Shown here piece after piece: positions 24,698-32,251 of a stretch of DNA of 64,000 nt (positions are counted from its first letter, which is position 1; the number at the start of each line of letters is the position of its first letter). The notes under the pieces were generated by a model. The model searched no databases. It saw nothing but the letters and a program-made list of their open reading frames with translations, and was not told the DNA's origin. Source of the DNA: Deltaproteobacteria bacterium (GTDB lineage: Bacteria; Myxococcota_A; Polyangia; Polyangiales; Ga0077539). The stretch covers positions 1-64,000 of the forward strand of contig JADJAE010000172.1 in assembly GCA_016704445.1 (NCBI GenBank). Reading direction: 5' to 3'. Both the position numbers and the translations under genes were made by a program.

Positions 24698-26401
24698 GTG
24701 AAGCGCCTCACCGGCTCCCGTTTCGCCTCCTCTCTCACCACCGCCTGCGTCCTCTCGATGCTCACCCCGGCCGCCTGGGGGCAGCCGCACGGCACCCAGC
24801 CCGGCACCCTCCGCGCCCCGCTCGAACCCGCCGCCCGCTGCACCGAGTGCCACGCGGGAGAGACCACCCCCGCGGGCCAGACCTACATGGCCGGCGACAC
24901 CTGGGGGCCCTCGATGATGGCCAACGCCGCGCGCGACCCGCTCTTCCTGGCGACACTCACCGTGGCCAACCAGCAGATCCCCGGCGTCGGGGCCGTCTGC
25001 TTCCGCTGCCACACCCCCACGGGCTTCACCGGCGGCCGCGCCACCAACTTCGGCGCCGCCCTCGACCCGGTGCTCGGCGACAACGACGGGGTCCACTGCG
25101 ACACCTGCCATCGCAGCATCGTGCCGGCAGACGACCCCGGCGCCCCTTACCTCTCCAACGCCCAGCTCACCTACAGCGACGCGCCCGTCGACGGGGTGGC
25201 CACGCGCTTCGGTCCTCGCAACGACCCCGCCATCTCCCCGAGGCACCCTTCGATGGGCTCGGCCTTCCTCCGCGACGCGCGCCTCTGCGGGCAGTGCCAC
25301 AACGTCGACCACCCGACGCTGCGCCGGCTCACCCCCGAGGGGCAGGACACCGGGCAGCCCTTCCCCCTGCAGAGCACCTACACCGAGTGGGCGCAGAGCG
25401 ACTTCGCGCGGCGCACCGACCCGCAGACCTGCCAGACCTGCCACATGCCCGAGATCGGCGGCGATCCGCTGCCCTCCACCCGCATCCCCAACTCCCCGAC
25501 GAGGGCGGGGCAGCGGCGGCACGACTTCCTCGGGGGCAACGAGTGGGGACTCTCGCTACTGCGGGCGGCCTTCCCCGGCGAGCTCGACGCGGAGTTCGAC
25601 AGCGCCCGCATGGCCACGAGGGCCAACCTGCGAAGCGCCGCGACGGTGGCCTTCGTCGATCCTCCCGCCACGGGGGCGGCCGGATCGACCGTGAGGGTGC
25701 GGGTGAGGGTCACCAACAACACCGGGCACAAGCTGCCGACGGGCTACGAAGACGCGCGGCTCATCTGGGTGCAGGTGCGCGTGGGCGAGCGCGTGGTGAG
25801 CGGCGCCTACGTCGACGACGAGCTGGTGAGGGACGCCCAGGCGAGGGTGTACGAGTTCGAGCCCGGGCACATGGTGAACGGCCGCCCGGAGCACTCCAGC
25901 TTCGTGGCGCAGCACACCCTGGTGCTGAGCGACACGCGTATTCCGCCGAGGGGGATGCGCGCCGACGCCCGCACCGCCCCGGTGGGTCGAGACTACGCGG
26001 GCGGCGAAGGGGGATCGCTCCGCCACTGGGACGACGCGACCTTCGAGGTGCCGCTGCCGGCGACGGCGGGCGATGTCCCGGTGACGGTGCGGCTGATGTA
26101 CCGGGCGACGACGAAGCACTACGTGGAGGCCATCGCGGGAGCCAACACCACGGACGACCGGGGCCGGGAGCTGCTGCGGCTGTTCAACGCGACCAACCGG
26201 GCGGCGCCCTTCGAGATGGCCTCGGTGAGCACCACCGTGAGGGTGACCGCCGCGGCGAACCCGCCGGACGACGGCGGAGGGTGCACCGTGGGCCCGGGGG
26301 CCGCGGGTGCGACGGGGCGATGGGGAGCGTGGGGCCTCGGGCTGGCGCTGGCGTGGGCGGCGAGGCGACGGCGGCGCGAGGAGGCGGGGAGGAAGGGCTG
26401 A
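24698..26401 (+). CDS. Five-haem cytochrome-like surface protein with MYXO-CTERM tail
   Basis: The 567-residue product has an N-terminal Sec signal (FASSLTTACVLSMLTPAAWG). Five c-type haem motifs, CxxCH, follow: CTECH, CFRCH, CDTCH, CGQCH and CQTCH, all within the first half. The second half is a beta-rich domain (VRVRVRVTNNTGHKLPTGYE, IPPRGMRADARTAPVG). The C-terminus has a Gly-Cys motif (GGGCTVGPG), a hydrophobic helix (WGAWGLGLALAWAA) and an Arg cluster, the pattern of the MYXO-CTERM signal that sorts proteins to the myxobacterial surface. It is probably a surface electron-transfer protein or dehydrogenase-linked cytochrome. No maturation genes are adjacent. Confidence 0.85.
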   Translation: MKRLTGSRFASSLTTACVLSMLTPAAWGQPHGTQPGTLRAPLEPAARCTECHAGETTPAGQTYMAGDTWGPSMMANAARDPLFLATLTVANQQIPGVGAVCFRCHTPTGFTGGRATNFGAALDPVLGDNDGVHCDTCHRSIVPADDPGAPYLSNAQLTYSDAPVDGVATRFGPRNDPAISPRHPSMGSAFLRDARLCGQCHNVDHPTLRRLTPEGQDTGQPFPLQSTYTEWAQSDFARRTDPQTCQTCHMPEIGGDPLPSTRIPNSPTRAGQRRHDFLGGNEWGLSLLRAAFPGELDAEFDSARMATRANLRSAATVAFVDPPATGAAGSTVRVRVRVTNNTGHKLPTGYEDARLIWVQVRVGERVVSGAYVDDELVRDAQARVYEFEPGHMVNGRPEHSSFVAQHTLVLSDTRIPPRGMRADARTAPVGRDYAGGEGGSLRHWDDATFEVPLPATAGDVPVTVRLMYRATTKHYVEAIAGANTTDDRGRELLRLFNATNRAAPFEMASVSTTVRVTAAANPPDDGGGCTVGPGAAGATGRWGAWGLGLALAWAARRRRREEAGRKG

Positions 26402-26412
26402 ACGCGGAGGCG

Positions 26413-26447
26413 GACGTTGGGTCGACCCAACGTCGGAATCGGGTGAG
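26413..26447 (+). repeat. Left copy of a 35-bp inverted repeat flanking 26.4-30.6 kb
   Basis: It starts with a 22-bp perfect palindrome (GACGTTGGGTC/GACCCAACGTC) followed by GGAATCGGGTGAG. An exact reverse-complement copy is at 30554-30588. Similarity decays further inward (CGGTGGGACCGG against TGGCTGTGGAACCGG). Confidence 0.85.
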
Positions 26448-26481
26448 CGGTGGGACCGGCGAGATGGGCAACCGCGCCTCG

Positions 26482-26791
26482 CGGTGGCGTGCGGATGTGT
26501 CGGAGTCTGCGGGGCGAGGCGCCGACGAGCGCGAAACCGCAAGGGCGCCCAGGGACGCAAAGGCCCGCAAGGCGGCGTACGGCGACGCTTGAGATGAGGG
26601 TCGGAGGGAGAAGCGCCGCGAGTCGCTGACCATCGGTTGATCCTCGGCGAGGGCTCTCGTCGGCTCACTCATGCCTCCTCCCCCGCCCTGCACTGCGCCG
26701 ACGCTTGAATCCCTTGCGCCCGTGGCGCCCTTGCAGTTTCGCGCTCGTCGGCGCCTCGCCCCGCAGACTCCGACACATCCGCACGCCACCG
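26482..26791. repeat. 68-bp inverted repeat pair
   Basis: Arms 26482-26549 and 26724-26791 are reverse complements with one mismatch over 68 bases, separated by 174 bases. The sequence beyond the arms carries a GCAA-type periodic pattern (ACGCAAAGGCCCGCAAGG). It looks like two opposed copies of a dispersed intergenic repeat. Confidence 0.75.
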
Positions 26792-27172
26792 TGAGGCGGG
26801 TTGCGCCTCTCGTGGGTGGGACGAGAACTTCGACCTGAACGGGCCCAACCAGACGAGCTTCCGCCTGCCCGTCCTCCTGCGGTGCGTGGGGGGACGCCGA
26901 CGCCGACCCCACGATGCGCGACATCCCGGCGCTCGATCGAGATGCCGACGACTTCGCCCGCGACGTGCCCCTTGCCCGCGACGCGGGCGTCAAGCGCGAC
27001 GCCAGCCCGTAGGCGCGTGTCTGGCGGGACCCGCACCGCGCGGTGCCATGGGCCTCGGAGATCGGTCCAGCGCGATTGCCTCGCAGCCGACGCCGAGCGT
27101 AGGGGGCGTGCTGAACTGCACGCGTCGGCAGAGCCGCTGTTGAAGCGGGTCCACTCGATGGAGGCGCGGTAA

Positions 27173-29677
27173 ATGGGGGACACCGTGACGGGTGGGGCAT
27201 TCCGAAAGGCATTCTTGGAGCACGGCCGCCCGCTGGCGGTCGTCGTCATGGGCCTGGCGGCCGTCGGGATCGTGACGAGCGGAAAGGGGCCGGAGCCTTC
27301 GCCGATCGGTCCGGAGCGTCCCCCGCCGGACCGGCGGACCCGTCAGGGACGGGACCTCTCTCCCAGCGCCTGCTCCGCGGGGCAGGCCGGAGCGGTGTGG
27401 TGCCGAGGCGAGTGCATCGACACGAGCGACGATCAGTCGCATTGCGGCGCTTGCGGCTTTCAATGCGGCGAAGGGCTGAGCTGCCTGGCGGGGCGCTGCG
27501 TGCCGCCGTCGGATCCCCTCGCCCAGGCCCGCGTCCGGTCGGCCGACCTCGTGGCGTATTCCGGCGGGACAGGGTCCTACGGCACGTGGACGCCGCTCGG
27601 GCCCGCCCGTGGGGGGCGCCTCGACGGCATCGTCGCGAACGAGAGCGACCAAACGGATCTCACTGTAGCAGCGCCCGGCGGCGGCGTGTGGCGCACCCAG
27701 AACAACGGCTCGAGTTGGAGCCAGCCCGGGACGTACGGTCTGGGGGACTTCACCGCCTGGAAGCTGGAGCGGGATCGGATCAGCTCCTCGCGGCTCTTTC
27801 TCGTGACGCCCATGACCGTCTACACGACCACGGATTCGGGGGCGACCTGGTCGAACATCGGCGGGTACACGATGCCGTCGCCGCTCCTGCCGTCGGACAG
27901 GGCGCACTTCGTCTCCGACCCGGCGCCGTTCGCGCAGATGGTGTTCGACTCGAGCACGAGACTGCTGCTCTGGGGGCCGAGCTGCAGCGGCCTGATGTAT
28001 TCGACCAACGGCACCAGCTTCACGCAACTGTGGCCGTTCACCGGCGGGGGCAGCGAGGCGCGCAACTGCATCAACGCCATCGCGGTCGACGGCCAGAGCC
28101 ACCACGTCTTCTACTCCGCGATGACGACGACGTCGTCCGCGTCCCCGCCCGCCATCTACCGGAGCAACTGCGCGTGGACGTCGAGCGGCCCGTGCTGCAC
28201 GATCCCTGGGAGCTGCTGGGACCTCGTCACGACCGGGCTCGGGAACGGGGCGACCACGAGCGAGATCGCGTATACCGGGTACTCCACCTGGATGGCGACC
28301 GCGGTGAACCCGATCGGCCCCAGCAGGGTGCACAACGGCTCCGGCAGCCCGACGGCGTGGAGCGCCACTTCTGACTATCCGCCCGACGCCAGCGGACTCG
28401 GCGCCTCGCACGACCCCCGGCCGATGGCATACCTCGGTCAGAACCATCTGCTTACGGGCACGATCCTCGCGTATTCGAGCGTCGACCTTGGAGAGAACTG
28501 GTCCGAGATGGCGCCTGCGGACATGCACGCGGACGTGCGCTCCTTCTACCACTCCTCGAGCCTCGGGCGCCTGTGGGCGACGACCGACGGGGCCGAGTCG
28601 GACGGCAGCATGGGGAACATCGTCCGCTGGGACGTCTCCGTGGGCACGACGCCGACGAACGCCACGACCATCTCCACCTCGGGGAGCAGCGGCCTTCCCG
28701 TCTGGCAGGCATACTTCAGCGCCGTGATCCAACGCTCCTCGGGCGGCCCTCGGATCCTGATGGGGCTGCAGGACAACCACGGCGCCTGCTCGGACGACGG
28801 GGGCAGCTCGTGGAACAACCGTTGGGGACCGAACCCGGACACCTTCGCCTTCGCCCAGGCTCCGTCGGACCCGGAGGTGGGCTACGCGAAGGGGGCCGGG
28901 AATCTGGTGTACCGGATCGCCAACCTGTCGTCGGCCTCCTCCTGCGCCACGCTCACCACGCGTTCGACCACGATCGCGAACACGACGACGGGGAACATCT
29001 GGCAGCGGTCGCTCCTCGCAGTGAACACGACGAACGCCGACCGGCTGTACGTGGCGAACTTCGCGCGGGTCGCACGCGTGACCTACCCGGCGTCCGGCAC
29101 GGTCGCCACCCCGACGCTGGGGGCCAACATCACCTACGGCGGTACGACCGCGATCATCACGACGCTGACCACCGATGGCGGCAACATCTACGCGGGCACG
29201 CAGGGCGGCGGCACGTACGTCTCGTCCGACGAGGGAGACACGTGGACCGCGTGGGGCCCGTCCTGGTCGGCGCCCCCGCGGGCCGTGCTTCGCATCGCCT
29301 TCAGTTCCCAGAGCGGCGGCACCTCCTGGATCGCCTCGACGGACGGCCTCCACCGCAAGGTCGGCGCTGGCTCCTGGTCGTTGGTCGCGGGCGGGTCGGG
29401 CTACACCGTCAACGACGTCGCGGTCGATCCGCTCTGCCCGCGACGCGTCTACATCGCGCTCGGGTTTGCGGCCCGGACCGCCTACCACCGGGGCGGAATC
29501 AACATCACGGAAGACAACGGCGACAACTGGTACAGCACGACCGCGGGGCTCGACCTCCATCAGGCTCCAATCGCCGACGTCGAGGTCCAGCCCGGCAACA
29601 GCCGCTACATCTACGCCGCGGTGTTCGGGCAGGGAGTGTGGAAGATGGACCGTGGCAGCACCCCGACGTGCCCCTGA
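27173..29677 (+). CDS. Asp-box (BNR/sortilin-like) beta-propeller protein with Cys-rich N-terminus
   Basis: The 834-residue product starts at ATG 27173. A weak N-terminal anchor (LAVVVMGLAAVGIVTSG) is followed by a basic linker and a short Cys cluster of the CGACGFQCGEGLSCLAGRC style. The bulk is a repeat domain with at least six Asp-box motifs (S-x-D-x-G-x-x-W and variants): TQNNGSSW, TTDSGATW, SSVDLGENW, CSDDGGSSW, SSDEGDTW and TEDNGDNW. These mark seven- or ten-bladed propellers of the sortilin/VPS10 or sialidase type. The catalytic residues of sialidases are not evident, so binding rather than catalysis is likely. It lies in the region bounded by 35-bp inverted repeats. Confidence 0.75.
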   Translation: MGDTVTGGAFRKAFLEHGRPLAVVVMGLAAVGIVTSGKGPEPSPIGPERPPPDRRTRQGRDLSPSACSAGQAGAVWCRGECIDTSDDQSHCGACGFQCGEGLSCLAGRCVPPSDPLAQARVRSADLVAYSGGTGSYGTWTPLGPARGGRLDGIVANESDQTDLTVAAPGGGVWRTQNNGSSWSQPGTYGLGDFTAWKLERDRISSSRLFLVTPMTVYTTTDSGATWSNIGGYTMPSPLLPSDRAHFVSDPAPFAQMVFDSSTRLLLWGPSCSGLMYSTNGTSFTQLWPFTGGGSEARNCINAIAVDGQSHHVFYSAMTTTSSASPPAIYRSNCAWTSSGPCCTIPGSCWDLVTTGLGNGATTSEIAYTGYSTWMATAVNPIGPSRVHNGSGSPTAWSATSDYPPDASGLGASHDPRPMAYLGQNHLLTGTILAYSSVDLGENWSEMAPADMHADVRSFYHSSSLGRLWATTDGAESDGSMGNIVRWDVSVGTTPTNATTISTSGSSGLPVWQAYFSAVIQRSSGGPRILMGLQDNHGACSDDGGSSWNNRWGPNPDTFAFAQAPSDPEVGYAKGAGNLVYRIANLSSASSCATLTTRSTTIANTTTGNIWQRSLLAVNTTNADRLYVANFARVARVTYPASGTVATPTLGANITYGGTTAIITTLTTDGGNIYAGTQGGGTYVSSDEGDTWTAWGPSWSAPPRAVLRIAFSSQSGGTSWIASTDGLHRKVGAGSWSLVAGGSGYTVNDVAVDPLCPRRVYIALGFAARTAYHRGGINITEDNGDNWYSTTAGLDLHQAPIADVEVQPGNSRYIYAAVFGQGVWKMDRGSTPTCP

Positions 29678-29689
29678 AGGAGGCTCCCC

Positions 29690-30349
29690 ATGAATCCACG
29701 TCTCTCCTCGCTCTGTATCGCCGCCTTCATCGCGGCATGTAAGCAGGCCGTGCCGGCGCCGCCGGACGCGCCTCTCGACGCGGGTCGGGACGGCGCTGTT
29801 CAGGAGGACCGCCATCTGGTCGGAGGGGACAGTGAGGTGTCGCCTCCTACGCCGCGGATCCTGCCGGACGTCGTCGAGAGCGACGAGGCCCGGTGGGACG
29901 CTCCGGCCGAAGCCGGCCAGAAGGATGCCGGCGTCCGGCCGGATAGCGGGCAGGACGCGGGGCCGTCAGGCGCGGACGCGCCGTCGGATTCGCCGTCTCC
30001 AGCCGACCACCCCACCTCCGACGCCTCGGCCCTTGACGTGCCACCCGGGTCGATCGTTTGCACCGATCCAGAGGGCCGGCAGCGCGTGGTGAACCCCGAC
30101 ACGAACGCGCTGCACTGTGGCGGGTGCAATCGACGGTGCTGTGGCCGGTTCTGCACGGACGGCCGCTGTACGGCCGAGTCGTCGCCGGGCATCGATGCGT
30201 GCCCGCTCCTACCAGAAGAGGAGCGGCTGCTCGGTTGCTACGGCGAGATCGCGGTGTCGACGTCCTCGAATCCGAACCACTGCGGGGCATGCGGTCGCCG
30301 GTGCTCCGAGAACCAGCGGTGCGTCGAGGGCAACTGTCTGTCGCGCTGA
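29690..30349 (+). CDS. Asp-rich lipoprotein with two Cys knots
   Basis: The 219-residue product begins at ATG 29690 behind a near-perfect Shine-Dalgarno (AAGGAGG, 7 bases upstream), rare in this window. The signal MNPRLSSLCIAAFIAAC ends at a lipobox Cys. A long Asp/Pro/Ala/Ser linker covers residues 20-120. The C-terminal third has two Cys clusters (LHCGGCNRRCCGRFC and HCGACGRRCSENQRC), the same unit found in several lipoproteins in the window. It starts 13 bases after the propeller gene, so the two form a unit, probably a surface pair. Function unknown. Confidence 0.7.
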   Translation: MNPRLSSLCIAAFIAACKQAVPAPPDAPLDAGRDGAVQEDRHLVGGDSEVSPPTPRILPDVVESDEARWDAPAEAGQKDAGVRPDSGQDAGPSGADAPSDSPSPADHPTSDASALDVPPGSIVCTDPEGRQRVVNPDTNALHCGGCNRRCCGRFCTDGRCTAESSPGIDACPLLPEEERLLGCYGEIAVSTSSNPNHCGACGRRCSENQRCVEGNCLSR

Positions 30350-30553
30350 GCACGGCGCGGCTTGGCTGACGGACGCGACGGCGTCGCTCAGGTTCTGGCG
30401 GTCGGCCGGGCCGACAGGATCCGGGTGTCGGGTCCCCCGACAGCACGTTGGACGGTGACTGTCTAGCTCAATGAGGAGGCGACGATCTGGCGGGTGTCGC
30501 GGGCTGGGCCGGGGAAGAGCTTCGGAAAGTCGCCGCCCCCGGTTCCACAGCCA

Positions 30554-30588
30554 CTCACCCGATTCCGACGTTGGGTCGACCCAACGTC
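30554..30588 (-). repeat. Right copy of the 35-bp inverted repeat
   Basis: Exact reverse complement of 26413-26447, including the 22-bp palindrome. The 250 bases before it (from 30350) hold no gene I can support. Confidence 0.85.
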
Positions 30589-30599
30589 GCCATCCCCGC

Positions 30600-31327
30600 T
30601 CACGCCTCGTCCCAGACCTCCGCCAGCGCCTTCTTCACCGCCTTGCGCAGCGCCGCGAGCGCCGCGTCCGCCCGCTCCAACGGCACCCCGCGCAGGGACA
30701 CCGTCGACGCCCCGCGGGTCGCCGCCATCACCCGCACCTCGACGCCCTCCGCCGCGCGCCCGAGCGCCTCGTCGATCGCCGCCTCCAGCGCTCCCTGGAC
30801 CTCTCGCCGCGCGTCGGCGTCCAGGGTGCGCGCCACCTCCGCCGCCCCGTCGCCGCCCGCCGCCTCGTCGCGCTGCGCCGCCCGCTCGGCGCCAGTCGCC
30901 GCGCGCAACTCCTGGAGGCTCGTCTGCGCGAAGGGCTTCTCGATCATCCTGCCGCCCTCCTTCGGCACGCGGATCGTGAGCCCTGGCGCGTCCTCCGGCC
31001 CGTCGCGCTCGGGCGTCGCCGCGAAGTAGCGCAGCAGCCGGTCGAGCTTCTCGACCCCGTGGCTCTCCGCCATCGTTTCGGAGAAGGCTCCGGACACCCG
31101 CACGTACTGGTACGCGCTGTCCCGCGAGAGCCCGAGCACCTCGTCGGCGTAGCCCTCGAAGGTGTCGTGACCGCGTGCCTCGAAGAGCTTGAACTCCGCC
31201 ACCTGCGCGAGCTCGCGCCCTGGCGCGGGAGCAGAACCTTCGCCGCGGGCTTCGACTTCTTCGCCGCGGGCTTCATCGCCGGCCGAGCAGCGGACTTCGC
31301 GCTCGCGGCGCTGCGTGTCTTCGCCAT
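30600..31327 (-). CDS. Putative DNA-binding protein with basic N-terminal tail, apparent frameshift
   Basis: ATG 31327 opens a very basic Ala/Lys/Pro tail (MAKTRSAASAKSAARPAMKP). Near 31215 the natural frame shifts by one base into RELAQVAEFKLFEARGHDTF, which runs to 30600. The joined protein has about 240 residues. The segment GYADEVLGLSRDSAYQYVRV resembles a helix-turn-helix used in phage and plasmid replication or partition regulators. The C-terminal 80 residues are a helical Ala/Arg/Glu-rich domain. If the break is real, only the part from GTG 31202 would be made. The tail resembles myxobacterial histone-like Lys/Ala repeats. Function unknown; DNA binding is inferred. Confidence 0.5.
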
Positions 31328-31372
31328 ACGCGCAGGTCTCACGACGACGGCGCGAGTCGGCGGCGAAGCAGG

Positions 31373-32167
31373 TCAGAAGCTGAGGGCCACGCGGCCCGCG
31401 CAGCCGCTGCCGGTGCAGGCGAAGCCCACCCTGGGCGCGCGCGCATCGCTGGAGGACCGTGGGAGCAGCAGCACCACGACGCCCGCCGCGATGGCCGCGA
31501 GGCCCACTCCTCCGAGCACGTCACCGACGACCGCTCGGGTGCTCGCGGCGTCCGCATCTCCCTGGAGGGCGGGGTCGCAGACGCGACCCGAGCAGCGACC
31601 CTCGAGGTCGGAGTAGGTCGAGGAGACGGTGAGCCCGAGGGCGAGCCCGGTGAGGAGGAGAGCGCCTCCCGCGCTGAGCAGGGTGATCGGCAGGGCGAGG
31701 CTGCGCGAGGCCGCGGGGCGCTCGACGCGCGGTGGAGGGGTGGGCGTGACCGGAGTCGGGGGTCGTAGCGTCACGGTCGGAGCGACCGGGGCGGCGGCTC
31801 GCGGGAGGCGCGCCCGGAGGGCCTCGATGCGGGAGCGCAGGGTGGCGGGGTCGATCCCCGGCGAGCCCGCGGCCTCGAAGCGCTCGTAGGCGTCGAAGGC
31901 CTCGCGGTCGCGCCCGGCGTTCTCCAGCGCCCTCCCGAGGTTGAAGAGCAGCTCCGGGCGCTGCGAGAGCTCGTACGCCGCCTGGAACTCCCTCGCCGCG
32001 TCGGCGTAGCGCCCGAGCTGGTAGTAGCGCCCGCCGTTCTCCATGTGGCTGCGAGCGATCTCATCGGTCGTTGCGCTTGAGGACTGCGCGTACGAAGTGA
32101 CCGACATCGACAGGACGCCGCACAGGGTCGACGCGACCAGGAGGCTACGAGGCTTCACGGGCGCCAC
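31373..32167 (-). CDS. Exported TPR protein with two membrane helices
   Basis: The 264-residue product has a signal sequence (LLVASTLCGVLSMSVTSYAQ), then a TPR region (GGRYYQLGRYADAAREFQAA, RPELLFNLGRALENAGRDRE, AFDAYERF). A Pro/Thr/Val linker follows (RPPTPVTPTPPP). The C-terminal part has two helices (LALPITLLSAGGALLLTGLA and GGVGLAAIAAGVVVLLL) and a short tail. This layout is common in myxobacterial envelope proteins of unknown role. GTG 32167 is used; GTG 32158 is also possible, and neither has a strong Shine-Dalgarno. It diverges from the RCC1 lipoprotein. Confidence 0.7.
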   Translation of the reverse strand: MAPVKPRSLLVASTLCGVLSMSVTSYAQSSSATTDEIARSHMENGGRYYQLGRYADAAREFQAAYELSQRPELLFNLGRALENAGRDREAFDAYERFEAAGSPGIDPATLRSRIEALRARLPRAAAPVAPTVTLRPPTPVTPTPPPRVERPAASRSLALPITLLSAGGALLLTGLALGLTVSSTYSDLEGRCSGRVCDPALQGDADAASTRAVVGDVLGGVGLAAIAAGVVVLLLPRSSSDARAPRVGFACTGSGCAGRVALSF

Positions 32168-32251
32168 GCTACCACCGCCGCGCGTGATATGAGATCTGCG
32201 CGTTCGGCTGCGCCCCGCCCGGCTGGTGTCTGCTCAAGGAGATCTTCGCTC

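Larger units (their letters stand above)
26402..27172. other. Repeat-rich intergenic region with a gene remnant
   Basis: This 771-base region holds the left 35-bp inverted repeat (26413-26447) and both arms of a 68-bp inverted repeat (26482-26549 and 26724-26791). At about 26815-27012 there is a short protein-like plus-strand remnant: WDENFDLNGPNQTSFRLPVL, then one frame over DPTMRDIPALDRDADDF to a TAG at 27010-27012. It looks like the end of a decayed sulfatase-modifying-type or lipoprotein gene, but I cannot assign it. Confidence 0.5.

Noticed and set aside
26184..27249. Minus-strand frames of 194 and 342 codons over the repeat region
   Set aside because: They read through inverted repeats, giving the same residues twice in different places, and have no domain.
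27173..29677. Sialidase
   Set aside because: Asp-boxes are present, but I do not see the arginine triad or nucleophile Tyr/Glu of sialidases.
26413..30588. CRISPR-like arrangement of repeats
   Set aside because: Only two copies, in opposite orientation and 4 kb apart; no spacers and no cas genes.
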